14,264 bases of DNA from JBBQSF01 sp038214085 (GCA_038214085.1 JBBQSF010000077.1:1-14264); one strand, 5' to 3'; counted from the stretch's first letter, positions 1 through 8,023 are shown. The notes: generated from the letters alone by a model not told the origin. Made by a program: numbers and translations.

Positions 1-297
1 GCCTTGTGGAGTGGCCCATATCAAGCGATTAAAAAACTTTTCGTTTTCTTTAATCAGGATACTTCCCGTTATACAACAATTTAATTCTATCGCTTTATGC
101 AAGAGCCATTCCACCGATTTTCCGTTCATTTCTTCTGCAAAGGATTTGTTTTCTAACGAAAATGCTGTAGTAAACATTTCGGGCAATACAATTAAATCCT
201 GCAAGCCTTGTAAAGTGGCAAGTTTGTTGTTGAGATTAAACAGATTTTGTTGCGGGTTTTCCCAGACCAGATCGGTTTGTACAATAGTGACTTTCAT
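1..297 (-). CDS. Omega-amidase / nitrilase-superfamily carbon-nitrogen hydrolase (YafV-like), C-terminus beyond the window
   Basis: Seen: 99 codons are present from the ATG at 297, and the frame runs open through base 1, so only the N-terminal third is here. It starts MKVTIVQTDLVWENPQQN and carries LIVLPEMFTTAFS, which matches the nitrilase-superfamily motif around the catalytic Glu (Glu40 here). The catalytic Lys and Cys would lie outside the window. Known: YafV-type enzymes hydrolyse alpha-keto acid omega-amides such as 2-oxoglutaramate and 2-oxosuccinamate to the keto acid and ammonia in the cytoplasm. Context: the start overlaps the stop of the upstream aminotransferase as ATGA (297-294), so translation is probably coupled. 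An aminotransferase followed by an omega-amidase fits the glutamine transaminase/omega-amidase route used in methionine salvage. A second in-frame ATG at 306 is possible, but 297 gives the tighter overlap. Another nitrilase subfamily cannot be excluded from a fragment. Confidence 0.85.
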   Translation of the reverse strand, partial: MKVTIVQTDLVWENPQQNLFNLNNKLATLQGLQDLIVLPEMFTTAFSLENKSFAEEMNGKSVEWLLHKAIELNCCITGSILIKENEKFFNRLIWATPQG

Positions 298-1451
298 ATT
301 TTGCATAATATTTCAGCAGCTTTTTGTAAAGTTTCTTCAGATTTGGCAAAGCAAAAACGAAGCATTCGGTTATCGGTTTTTTTATGATAAAATGCTGAAA
401 CAGGAACAGAGGCAATTCCAAATTCTTTGGTTAATCGTACTGCAAAATCCATTTCGTTTTCTGTAGAAATGTCGCTATAATCCAAAAGTTGGAAATACGT
501 TCCGTTAGAAGGCGTAAGTTTAAACCTCGATTTTTCTAAAAGATTGTTAAAGAAATCTCGCTTTTGCTGATACATTTTATCAATGCCCAAATAATCATTC
601 TTGTTCTGTAAAAAATCAGCAATAGCATATTGTATGGGAGTGTTGCAGGCAAAAACGATGAACTGATGTGCCTTGCGAAATTCAGCAGTAAGATTTTCCG
701 GTGCGAGGCAATAGCCCATTTTCCATCCGGTGGTATGAAATGTTTTTCCAAAAGAACTGATTACCAGGCTGCGTTCGGCAAGCTTTGGATAACGGCAAAT
801 GCTCTGATGTTCGAGATTATCAAAAACAATGTGTTCGTAAACTTCGTCGCTTATAATTATGATATTCGTGTTTTTAGTTAGTTTTTCGAGCCGTTTCATA
901 TCATCGGCATTCAACATGCTTCCAGTTGGGTTGTGCGGAGAATTGATGATGATCATTCGAGTTCGCTGATTTATCATTTTCTGAACTTCATCCCAATTCA
1001 CTTTAAAATCAGGAGCTTTGAGCGTTGCGTAAATAGGCGTTCCTCCGTTCAGAACAATTGCAGGCACATAGCTGTCGTAAGCCGGCTCAAAAACAATTAC
1101 TTCATCACCTTCGCGCACAAATGCTGAAATTGCAGAAAACAATGCTTCTGTAGCTCCTGCACAAACAGTTATTTCGCTGTCGGTGTTGTATGATGCCGAA
1201 TAAAAATATTCTGTTTTTTCAGCAATCGCTTTCCTGAGTGGAAATACTCCAGGCATTGGTGCATATTGATTGAATCCTTTTTTGATATAATGCGTAACAA
1301 GATCTTTCAGTTTTTCGGAACAATCAAAATCAGGAAATCCCTGAGACAGGTTGAGGGCATTGTGTTCAGCAGCAAGCTGCGACATTACAGCAAATATTGA
1401 AGTGCCTGTATTTGGGAGCTTAGAAGAAATAAAGTCGGGGAATTTTGCCAT
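294..1451 (-). CDS. PLP-dependent aminotransferase, class I/II; probable methionine (glutamine) aminotransferase, YbdL-like
   Basis: A 385-residue cytoplasmic fold-type I aminotransferase of normal family length. Visible motifs in order: LSQGFPDFDC near residues 35-44, NQYAPMPG at 61-68, SPHNPTG with the cofactor-contacting Asn174, SDEVYEHIVFD with Asp202 and Tyr205, SSFGKTFHTTGWKMGY with the Schiff-base lysine Lys236, and MLRFCFAK with the substrate-carboxylate Arg365. These match the YbdL/kynurenine-glutamine transaminase K-type subgroup, which transfers the amino group of Met, Gln or aromatic amino acids to keto acids. The immediately following omega-amidase (ATGA overlap) supports a transaminase-omega-amidase pair that would pull the reaction forward by removing the keto-acid amide. 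The ATG at 1451 is the first start after a -7 promoter element at 1478-1485. Exact substrate is inferred; aspartate or kynurenine preference is possible. Confidence 0.9.
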   Translation of the reverse strand: MAKFPDFISSKLPNTGTSIFAVMSQLAAEHNALNLSQGFPDFDCSEKLKDLVTHYIKKGFNQYAPMPGVFPLRKAIAEKTEYFYSASYNTDSEITVCAGATEALFSAISAFVREGDEVIVFEPAYDSYVPAIVLNGGTPIYATLKAPDFKVNWDEVQKMINQRTRMIIINSPHNPTGSMLNADDMKRLEKLTKNTNIIIISDEVYEHIVFDNLEHQSICRYPKLAERSLVISSFGKTFHTTGWKMGYCLAPENLTAEFRKAHQFIVFACNTPIQYAIADFLQNKNDYLGIDKMYQQKRDFFNNLLEKSRFKLTPSNGTYFQLLDYSDISTENEMDFAVRLTKEFGIASVPVSAFYHKKTDNRMLRFCFAKSEETLQKAAEILCKI

Positions 1452-1477
1452 AGTTCTAAATCGTATAAGTGGTATTG

Positions 1478-1485
1478 CAAAAATA
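1478..1485 (-). promoter_or_regulatory. Putative Bacteroidota -7 promoter element for the aminotransferase/omega-amidase pair
   Basis: On the minus strand TATTTTTG is an exact match to the TAnnTTTG -7 consensus and lies 26 bp upstream of the aminotransferase ATG at 1451. No TTG is seen at the usual 17-23 bp spacing upstream, so the -33 box is weak. Inferred from position and consensus only. Confidence 0.45.
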
Positions 1486-1542
1486 ACTAAATCTTTGAAA
1501 AATAATAATTTTCAACAAAAACAACTAAATTATTAAAAAGGG

Positions 1543-1573
1543 TTGTTTATCTTTTGAAGGTTTTATACTTTTA
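1543..1573 (+). promoter_or_regulatory. Putative Bacteroidota promoter for pgk (-33 TTG, 20-bp spacer, -7 TACTTTTA)
   Basis: TTG at 1543-1545 is followed by a 20-bp spacer and TACTTTTA at 1566-1573, one mismatch from TAnnTTTG. Spacing is right for the phylum's housekeeping sigma factor. It predicts transcription starting near 1580, giving a leader of about 45 nt before the pgk ATG at 1626. This argues against the longer in-frame start at 1554, which lies inside the promoter. Confidence 0.5.
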
Positions 1574-1625
1574 CCGCAGAGAAAAAATCTATAAAATTAT
1601 TTACAAAATCGATAAAAATTTAATT

Positions 1626-2828
1626 ATGAGCAAAGCACTCAAAACAATTAACGATTATAATTTTAAAGGGAAAAAAGTACTCATACGGGTTGATTTTAAT
1701 GTTCCTCTTAATCACAATAGGCAGGTTACAGATGATACCCGAATAAGGGAATCGCTGCCAACAATAAAAAAAATACTCAACGATGGCGGTTCAGTAATTT
1801 TGATTTCTCACCTTGGTCGTCCGAAGGGCGGATTTGAAAACGATTACTCTCTCACACCAATAGTTCCGGTGCTTACAAAACTACTTGGTAAAAATATTCT
1901 TTTTACACGTGATCTTTTTGGTCCGAAAACGTTTGAATACTGTTCAAAGCTCCAGCCTGGAGACGTTGCCCTACTTGAGAATATACGTTTTTACCCAGAA
2001 GAAGAAGCCGGCGACGAAAAATTTGCCAAACAGGTAGCCTCCTTGGCTGATGCATACGTAAATGATGCTTTTGCCACATCGCACCGGGCACACATGTCAA
2101 CAAGTGTAATTACAAAATTTTTCCCAAAAAAGAAATATTTTGGCTTGCTGCTCGCCAATGAAATCAAAAACCTTAACAAGATATTGCTTGAAGCTCAGTC
2201 GCCATTTACAGCAATAATAGGCGGTGCAAAAGTTTCAAATAAAATTGGTATCATCAAAAATCTGATCAACAAAGTTGACAATCTGATTATTGGTGGTGGT
2301 ATGGCCTTTACGTTTATCAAAGCTTTAGGCGGAAATGTTGGCGGCTCTTTATATGAGGAAGACAAAATAGATATTGCAAAAGAAATGGTTCAAGAAATGA
2401 TGCTGAAAGGGGTAAACCTCTATCTTCCTACGGATGTTATTATTGCAGACTCCTTTTCGGACGAAGCCAACTATAAGGTATGCCCTTCCGATGATATTCC
2501 TGAAAAATGGATGGGTCTTGATATCGGACGTAAGACATGTAAACGTTATGCAGAAATCATAAACGCTTCGAGCACTATTTTGTGGAACGGACCAATGGGC
2601 GTTTTTGAACTTCAGCATTTTCAGCAAGGAACAAAAGCTATTGCAATTGCAGTTGCCAGTGCAACAATTAGCGGATCATTCTCCCTTGTGGGCGGTGGCG
2701 ATTCAGTTGCAGCAATCAATCAATATAATCTCGCCGACCAAATCAGTTATGTATCAACAGGTGGTGGTGCAATGTTAGAATATATTGAAGGCAGAGAATT
2801 GCCCGGTGTTAAAGCATTATTAGATTAA
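1626..2828 (+). CDS. pgk: Phosphoglycerate kinase
   Basis: A 400-residue glycolytic enzyme that reversibly moves a phosphate from 1,3-bisphosphoglycerate to ADP in the cytoplasm; length is standard for bacteria. Seen: the PGK signature RVDFNVPL at residues 21-28, the 3-phosphoglycerate-binding stretch SHLGRPKGG near 61-69, LLENIRFYPEEE, NDAFATSHRAHMS, the hinge and nucleotide segments IIGGAKVSNKI and IIGGGMAFTF, WNGPMGVFE, and the C-terminal GGGDSVAA loop. The start at 1626 gives MSKALKTINDY, the usual PGK N-terminus; the frame is open 24 codons further upstream, but those overlap the predicted promoter. A second gene follows after 15 nt on the same strand and is probably co-transcribed. Nothing suggests damage. 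Confidence 0.98.
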   Translation: MSKALKTINDYNFKGKKVLIRVDFNVPLNHNRQVTDDTRIRESLPTIKKILNDGGSVILISHLGRPKGGFENDYSLTPIVPVLTKLLGKNILFTRDLFGPKTFEYCSKLQPGDVALLENIRFYPEEEAGDEKFAKQVASLADAYVNDAFATSHRAHMSTSVITKFFPKKKYFGLLLANEIKNLNKILLEAQSPFTAIIGGAKVSNKIGIIKNLINKVDNLIIGGGMAFTFIKALGGNVGGSLYEEDKIDIAKEMVQEMMLKGVNLYLPTDVIIADSFSDEANYKVCPSDDIPEKWMGLDIGRKTCKRYAEIINASSTILWNGPMGVFELQHFQQGTKAIAIAVASATISGSFSLVGGGDSVAAINQYNLADQISYVSTGGGAMLEYIEGRELPGVKALLD

Positions 2829-2843
2829 TTAAAATTCAAAATC

Positions 2844-4229
2844 ATGGTTCAAGGAAAAATTATTTTAATTGGTGGCGAAGAAAACAATCCTTTGGTCTAC
2901 AAACAATTATTTCCGGTTTCGGAAAACACAACTATCAAACTGGTTGTTATTACTGCGATACAGGAAGATTTCGAAGCATTCAAATGCAAAACTGAAGCCT
3001 TCTTTTCGGTGAAAGTAGGACTACCCAAAGAAAACATTTCAATTATAAGCCTTGCTTCAAGTCAGGAAAATTACGAACAGCTTATAAATCATGGTATACA
3101 GAACGATGGTGATCTACACAAAAATGCAATCGAAAAAATAAAAGAAAGCAATGTAGTTTTGTTTGCCGGACAAAAAAATCAACCCTACTTTGACGCATTA
3201 AAAAAAGACAATAACGAAATTTCTATTCTGACTGAAGCAGAAAAGATTTTCCATGCTAACGGTATTCTGGCTGCAACCGGCAACAATGCTTCTGTTTTAT
3301 TTTCGTTAAACATATTTAACACAATTGCCGTAGATATTTTTACTGATGCCCGGGGCAGATTTAATCGACTTTGTGAGCTTGCCAATCGGAATGATAAACG
3401 CTTTGCCGTCGGACTTAGCGAAAACACAGCTGTTTCCTTTAATTCCAATCTTTCAATAGAAGTGTTTGGCTATGGCGATATTTTGGTTGCCGACATGAAA
3501 AATGCAAAGGTAATCAGCGGCGAATCAAAGACATTACATGTTCGAGATGCAAAGGCACATCTTTTCTCTCATGGTGATATTTATAATCTGGAATCAGGTA
3601 TTTTTATTCCTTTCGAGAAAAAGGAAAGCATAAAAAATACTCCTTATTTCGACTTTAACGATTATCATATCAGCCTAAGTGTTTTTAAAAATTACGAAAC
3701 ATCACACATTCTCGTTAATTATGTATTGGATAGTGAAGCCAAAGACGTAATTGCAATAATGGATTACGATCTTGTACCTACAGACGGTGAAACTTCAATG
3801 TTCCTGCATTACGTTGAACAGGAAGAATCTGAGGTTTGGTATTGCAAACATGCAATTGAACAAGAACAAGAGGAACTGGATCTTTATTCAGGAACAAACA
3901 TTTTACTTAACATCGTACCATTAACATATATTCAGAAACTCAGACGCCCAGATAAATTCAATATTTTATTCTTTGGAATAAATAACGATTTGCACGTTAT
4001 AGCATACGACAACACTGCAACCATGCCGGTTTTAGATGCAAAGGTTTATATTTTCGATAGTAACGGCAAACTGGTTTACAAAAAAGGAACTGACCGTTAT
4101 GGCAGAGCTTTGCTGAAGAAAATTTTCCAGAATGGCGAAAAGTATATGATAAAAGTAGTCTTTGAACACGAACGCAAGGAGTATCTTTTTGAATTTACCG
4201 AAAATATGGCTGGAATCTGCCTTTTTTGA
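2844..4229 (+). CDS. Cyanophycinase-like (peptidase S51) domain protein with altered active site and a C-terminal beta-rich extension
   Basis: 461 residues, no signal peptide, so probably cytoplasmic. Seen: the N-terminal part (about 1-250) has the cyanophycinase layout: KIILIGGEE at 5-13, NVVLFAGQKNQPYFDAL near 103-119, DIFTDARGRFNRL at 164-176, and GLSENTAV at 190-197, containing the Glu-Asn-Thr-Ala motif of the family. Known: cyanophycinase is a serine peptidase whose nucleophile sits in G-T-S-A-G-A, with a His in a D-x-H-F-x-x-R-x-R-x-x-R motif. Here the nucleophile region reads AATGNNASV (143-151), so Ser aligns with Gly, and the His position is Phe166, while Glu193 and the Arg positions 170, 172 and 175 remain. 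A beta-rich tail (about 265-461) follows; its end (PVLDAKVYIFDSNGK) resembles an Ig-like or carboxypeptidase-regulatory-like repeat. Inference: a binding or regulatory pseudoenzyme. It lies 15 nt behind pgk, an unexplained pairing. Confidence 0.7.
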   Translation: MVQGKIILIGGEENNPLVYKQLFPVSENTTIKLVVITAIQEDFEAFKCKTEAFFSVKVGLPKENISIISLASSQENYEQLINHGIQNDGDLHKNAIEKIKESNVVLFAGQKNQPYFDALKKDNNEISILTEAEKIFHANGILAATGNNASVLFSLNIFNTIAVDIFTDARGRFNRLCELANRNDKRFAVGLSENTAVSFNSNLSIEVFGYGDILVADMKNAKVISGESKTLHVRDAKAHLFSHGDIYNLESGIFIPFEKKESIKNTPYFDFNDYHISLSVFKNYETSHILVNYVLDSEAKDVIAIMDYDLVPTDGETSMFLHYVEQEESEVWYCKHAIEQEQEELDLYSGTNILLNIVPLTYIQKLRRPDKFNILFFGINNDLHVIAYDNTATMPVLDAKVYIFDSNGKLVYKKGTDRYGRALLKKIFQNGEKYMIKVVFEHERKEYLFEFTENMAGICLF

Positions 4230-4256
4230 TTTGATTTTATTAAACGCCTGGTATTG

Positions 4257-4278
4257 AACACCAATAAAAGTGTTTTTT
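4257..4278 (+). terminator. Weak Rho-independent terminator after the pgk operon
   Basis: AACAC at 4257-4261 can pair with GTGTT at 4270-4274 around an 8-nt loop, followed by a T run to 4278. It falls between the convergent pgk-operon stop (4229) and the umuC stop (4277-4279). The stem is only 5 bp, so the call is tentative. Confidence 0.35.
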
Positions 4279-5545
4279 AAATTTTAATATTCAGCAATTC
4301 GCTCCAATTTGTAGTGTATGCGGGAGAGAGTTTTTCCTGCCGCAGTTTCCAGCGCCGTTTGGTGCCCTGAACAGCATATTTCACAATATCTTTTCCGTAA
4401 GTTGAGGTAATTTTATCCAACACTTTCATAACTTCCTGCTGTTTGCTCCTGTTTTGTTCATCCCACAGCCCAGTTTGAATTTGTGTTTCAGAAACAAACT
4501 CGGAAAGAAAAACTCCTGCTTTTTTATATTTGTATCCTTTACGAAAAATCATTTTTAATGCTTTCAACGCATATTCTATCAATTCGGAATTGCTATTGCT
4601 TGCCACAGGAAGCTGAACAGTCTGGCTGTTTACGTATTTAGCATCCTTTGAAAAACGGTTGGTCATTACAAATACCGTTAACACAGATGCACACGACTTT
4701 TGTTTTCTCAATTTTTCTGCACAGCGCACCACAAACGTACTTACGGCCTCTTCAATATCCGCATATTCTGCCATTGGGTTTCCAAAAGATCGCGATGTAA
4801 GAATACCTTTTTTATCAGGAACAACCATCTCCATCGGAAGACATGAAACCCCCCGAAGTTCTTGAACTGTGCGCAAACCCACAACATGCATTTTTCTGCG
4901 AATCCAGTTGTCGTCGGCATTTTTCAGATCCAACGCTGTTTTTATTCCCTGTGCAATCAGTAGTTTTGAATATTGTCTGCCAACACCCCAAACTTCCTGA
5001 ACAGGCGTAATCTGAAGTGCTTTATCAATATAATTTTTGTTAGTAAGATCAAGTACTCCTTGACTTTTTATTGACTTTTTGGCTATGTGGTTCGCAATTT
5101 TAGCAAGCGTTTTTGTATGCGCAATTCCTACGGATACAGGTATTCCCGTCCACTGTTTTACTGTGTTTTTTATTTTATGTCCGAATTCATTAAAGTTGAT
5201 GCCGTATAAATTTTTTATTTCTAAAAAAGCTTCATCAATGGAATAAATCTCAATGTCGGGAGAAAACTGGCTCAGTGTATTCATTACCCGCTGCGATAAA
5301 TCGCCATACAAAGCAAAATTTGATGAGAATACTTGAACTTTATTATTTTCGATGATTTCCTTTATTTTAAAAGCGGGCTCACCCATTTTTATTCCTGCAA
5401 GTTTAGCTTCGGCAGATCGGGCAATCACGCATCCATCATTATTTGATAAAACTACAACAGGTTTTCCTTCGAGCTTTGGGTTAAACACCTTTTCGCACGA
5501 AGCATAAAAACTATTGCAATCAATTAAAGCAAAAACCGATTCCAT
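4277..5545 (-). CDS. umuC: UmuC, polymerase subunit of DNA polymerase V (Y-family translesion polymerase)
   Basis: 422 residues, the same length as the Escherichia coli protein. UmuC with two cleaved UmuD' subunits copies across damaged bases during the SOS response. Seen: FALIDCNSFYASCEKVF at 5-21 with metal-binding Asp9, NNDGCVIARSAEAK near 35-48, YSIDEAFLEI at 101-110 with catalytic Asp104 and Glu105, GIPVSVGIAHTKTLAKIANH in the palm, the helix-hairpin-helix region around VWGVGRQYSKLL, and the UmuC-specific C-terminal tail ending RRWKLRQEKLSPAYTTNW (DUF4113-like). All catalytic residues are present, so it should be active. Odd: no umuD is adjacent; the only umuD in the window is about 3.7 kb away on the same strand, in another operon. 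A -7 element lies 16 bp upstream of the ATG. Confidence 0.95.
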   Translation of the reverse strand: MESVFALIDCNSFYASCEKVFNPKLEGKPVVVLSNNDGCVIARSAEAKLAGIKMGEPAFKIKEIIENNKVQVFSSNFALYGDLSQRVMNTLSQFSPDIEIYSIDEAFLEIKNLYGINFNEFGHKIKNTVKQWTGIPVSVGIAHTKTLAKIANHIAKKSIKSQGVLDLTNKNYIDKALQITPVQEVWGVGRQYSKLLIAQGIKTALDLKNADDNWIRRKMHVVGLRTVQELRGVSCLPMEMVVPDKKGILTSRSFGNPMAEYADIEEAVSTFVVRCAEKLRKQKSCASVLTVFVMTNRFSKDAKYVNSQTVQLPVASNSNSELIEYALKALKMIFRKGYKYKKAGVFLSEFVSETQIQTGLWDEQNRSKQQEVMKVLDKITSTYGKDIVKYAVQGTKRRWKLRQEKLSPAYTTNWSELLNIKI

Positions 5546-5561
5546 TCAAATTACTTTCTTT

Positions 5562-5569
5562 CAAAATTA
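5562..5569 (-). promoter_or_regulatory. Putative -7 promoter element for umuC
   Basis: Minus-strand TAATTTTG matches TAnnTTTG exactly and ends 16 bp before the umuC ATG at 5545. A TTG lies about 26 bp further upstream, a little beyond normal -33 spacing. No recognised LexA box is seen. Confidence 0.45.
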
Positions 5570-5590
5570 CAAAATATTCCTGATTTTTTT

Positions 5591-5627
5591 TGCTGCAAAA
5601 AGCACAAATAGTACAATATGCTGCAAA
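5591..5627. repeat. Direct repeat TGCTGCAAA (two copies, 28 bp apart) in the umuC divergent promoter region
   Basis: TGCTGCAAA occurs at 5591-5599 and again at 5619-5627, between the predicted promoters of umuC (leftward) and the PHP hydrolase gene (rightward). The position would suit an operator controlling one or both promoters. Function is inferred only; the same motif is not seen ahead of umuD. Confidence 0.3.
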
Positions 5628-5634
5628 TAAGTGT

Positions 5635-5642
5635 TACTTTTG
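5635..5642 (+). promoter_or_regulatory. Putative -7 promoter element for the PHP hydrolase/patatin operon
   Basis: TACTTTTG matches TAnnTTTG exactly and ends 17 bp before the ATG at 5660. It lies inside the longer reading frame that opens at 5618, which is why 5660 is preferred as the start. No convincing -33 TTG is seen. Confidence 0.5.
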
Positions 5643-5659
5643 CGAATCAAGTTAAGCAC

Positions 5660-8020
5660 ATGAAAATACACCTTTGTCTGTTATTCTCTTTTTTTTATCT
5701 GCTTTCTTTTTCACAGAAAAATAAATCAACCGAAAAACAGGTAAATAAAACCGGAAGTGATATTTATGCTGATGCACCCTGGAGGATGAAAATTACTGAC
5801 TCTTCGGGGGATATTGCTGGAGTTCCAGTCCATATAATGATCCACGATGCCGATGTTCTAGGATATAACGCTGAACTAATCAGTATTTCAGTTTATATTA
5901 AAAATGCTTCAGATGCGACTTTTGGTGCACCCATACTGTTTAACACCTATTCCAACAGTGCTTTTCAAGCATTGTTCAGCGCCAAATCACCTTATGATAC
6001 TGTAATGGATATTCAATCCTTTGATGCCAGCTTGCCTGTAAAAAGCAGTACTACTACCGTTTCGTTTACTTCGGATAACTGTGCATGGCCCGACAATTGT
6101 ACTTATACCGATATAACCCACAATAAATGGTATTTCACCATTACTATTCCTCCTGAAAAATTAATTGGTTTTGATTCAATTATTGACGTTAAAGTATATT
6201 TTGAACTGAACTGGCAAACCGATGTCACTTCTATGTTACGCATATTTAGGCATAGCGAAGGTTTACCAACATTAAATGACTGGTATCGCGGCGACACGCA
6301 TTTCCACACCATTTATACCTCCAATACTGCAGAGCTTGGCTTTTCGCTTCCGGCAAGTAAAGAAGCAGCCAAAGCTGTCGGCCTCGACTGGATAACAACA
6401 ACAGATCATTCCTGCGATTTTGATAATTACGGGAACTCCATTCAAGACAACTGGCAACGGCTGGAAAACGATGTGCTTTTATGCAATCAAACGGATCCCT
6501 CTTTTGTTTTTATAAGAGCAATTGAGGTTTCGGTAAACAATAGCAATGGCAATGTTGTTCATTTGCTTGCTTATCCAAACGACAGTTTGCCATTTACCAT
6601 GCCCTATCTTGGCGATGGAAACGGAGACTTAACTGGAACTTCAAAAATTATTGATGAAATTTTATATACTATTTCTGAAAATGGAGGATTTGCATATGCA
6701 GCTCATCCATTTTCTGGAGGCGACAAACTCTCTTCGCTGATTGGTGGTGGTGTGTGGAATGTATCCGACACCGGTTTTTTTCAGAACAATACACCCATTC
6801 TCGGAAACGATGTTGTAATTTGTAATACAACAACGGTTCCCTCTGATATTTATTCGTTGAATTTCCAGCAGAATTCTTTTAAAACTTTAATAAAAGGCGG
6901 AGAAATATGGAATTCCCGAAATACTATGGGAACTACTGATGAATACATGAACCCATGGAATGTTGAATACAACAGTTCAATTGATCCTTTTGTACCTTAC
7001 GACACCACCAATACCATGAATCATCTGAACCGGTTTTTACAAAATTTTGAGGTCACAAAATTTTTAAATAAAAAAGGGCTTATAGCCAAGAATTCAAATC
7101 CGGCAATTCAGTCCTATCGTTTTTACATGACAGCGGGAAGCGATGCACATGGCTCTTTCAATTATTCAAATACGGATTTTGTTATGGGACTTGTGGCCGA
7201 TGTTCATGACAATGCAATTGGCAAACCTTCTACAATGGTTTATTGTCCGAATGGAATGGGCGTAAACGGAAGCAATATTTTAAATGCGCTGAAAAACGGC
7301 AGAGCCATTATGTCGGATGGACCTGTTATAACAATTGGCTTAGACACGCTTGCAAATAACAGTTCTCAATTTGTGTGCGGCGATGAAGCTGTTGTTTCTT
7401 CTGTTGCTTATCAAAATTCATCTTTATTGGTAAATCTTGTCAGTTCTTACGAATTTGGAACAATAAACAAAGTAAAGCTTATATTCGGAACTATAAATGG
7501 AGAAATTCCCATATTGCTGAATTGCCCTTCAGCCTCATATTCCTTTCAATATACTTTATCTCTCGATTCTTTGGAGCAAAGCATTCAATCCATTAACACA
7601 ATTCTTGAAAATGAGTATTACTATATAAGAGCAGAATTAAATACTTTCAAAAATTACGGTGTGAATTTTCAATTGTATTGCAAGAATAATGAGATATTTA
7701 GATCATATACCAATCCAATCTGGATAAAAAAACCCATCAATCAGGTTACTGCAACATTTGAAAATAACGCTACTTTTAAAAATCTGAAATTATTTCCAAA
7801 TCCTTTCGAAAAGAATGCGGAAATTTCTTTTTTTCTTGATATAGCATCCGAAACCTCATTGGAAATATTCGATACACAGGGTCATAAACTGCAAACATTC
7901 TCAAGAAAATTAGCAGCAGGAAGCAATTCTATGCTTTTTGAACCAGAAAAAAAGGGCGTATATATCATCAGATTAACTTCGGGAAATAATATTCAATACA
8001 TCAGAGCAGTAAAATTATAA
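5660..8020 (+). CDS. Secreted CehA/McbA-type PHP-domain metallohydrolase with T9SS C-terminal sorting domain
   Basis: 786 residues. The N-terminus (MKIHLCLLFSFFYLLSFSQ) is a Sec signal peptide with likely cleavage after about residue 18. A beta-rich region follows (about 40-200), then a PHP-like phosphoesterase domain: YRGDTHFHTIYTS (His214, His216), TTDHSCDFDNYG (Asp249, His250), RAIEVSVNN (Glu289), His301, YAAHPFSGGD (His349) and TAGSDAHGSF (Asp495, His497). These are the residues that build the metal centre in this family, so the domain should be active. The last 79 residues (from about 708, NLKLFPNPFEKNAEI) are a type A Por/T9SS sorting domain, so the enzyme is probably released or anchored at the cell surface. 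Known relatives hydrolyse phosphate esters or carbamate-type esters; the substrate cannot be read here. The start at 5660 is preferred over 5618 because it gives a clean signal peptide downstream of a promoter. It is followed after 3 nt by a patatin gene. Confidence 0.85.
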   Translation: MKIHLCLLFSFFYLLSFSQKNKSTEKQVNKTGSDIYADAPWRMKITDSSGDIAGVPVHIMIHDADVLGYNAELISISVYIKNASDATFGAPILFNTYSNSAFQALFSAKSPYDTVMDIQSFDASLPVKSSTTTVSFTSDNCAWPDNCTYTDITHNKWYFTITIPPEKLIGFDSIIDVKVYFELNWQTDVTSMLRIFRHSEGLPTLNDWYRGDTHFHTIYTSNTAELGFSLPASKEAAKAVGLDWITTTDHSCDFDNYGNSIQDNWQRLENDVLLCNQTDPSFVFIRAIEVSVNNSNGNVVHLLAYPNDSLPFTMPYLGDGNGDLTGTSKIIDEILYTISENGGFAYAAHPFSGGDKLSSLIGGGVWNVSDTGFFQNNTPILGNDVVICNTTTVPSDIYSLNFQQNSFKTLIKGGEIWNSRNTMGTTDEYMNPWNVEYNSSIDPFVPYDTTNTMNHLNRFLQNFEVTKFLNKKGLIAKNSNPAIQSYRFYMTAGSDAHGSFNYSNTDFVMGLVADVHDNAIGKPSTMVYCPNGMGVNGSNILNALKNGRAIMSDGPVITIGLDTLANNSSQFVCGDEAVVSSVAYQNSSLLVNLVSSYEFGTINKVKLIFGTINGEIPILLNCPSASYSFQYTLSLDSLEQSIQSINTILENEYYYIRAELNTFKNYGVNFQLYCKNNEIFRSYTNPIWIKKPINQVTATFENNATFKNLKLFPNPFEKNAEISFFLDIASETSLEIFDTQGHKLQTFSRKLAAGSNSMLFEPEKKGVYIIRLTSGNNIQYIRAVKL

Positions 8021-8023
8021 ATT

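Noticed and set aside
11..466. Plus-strand open frame of 151 codons
   Set aside because: It is antisense to the well-supported omega-amidase and aminotransferase genes and shows no motif.
1554..1625. Longer start for pgk at 1554
   Set aside because: The extra 24 codons overlap a promoter with correct spacing (TTG, 20 bp, TACTTTTA), and the 1626 start gives the normal PGK N-terminus.
5618..5659. Longer start for the PHP hydrolase at 5618
   Set aside because: It would place 14 residues before a clean signal peptide and run through an exact -7 promoter element.
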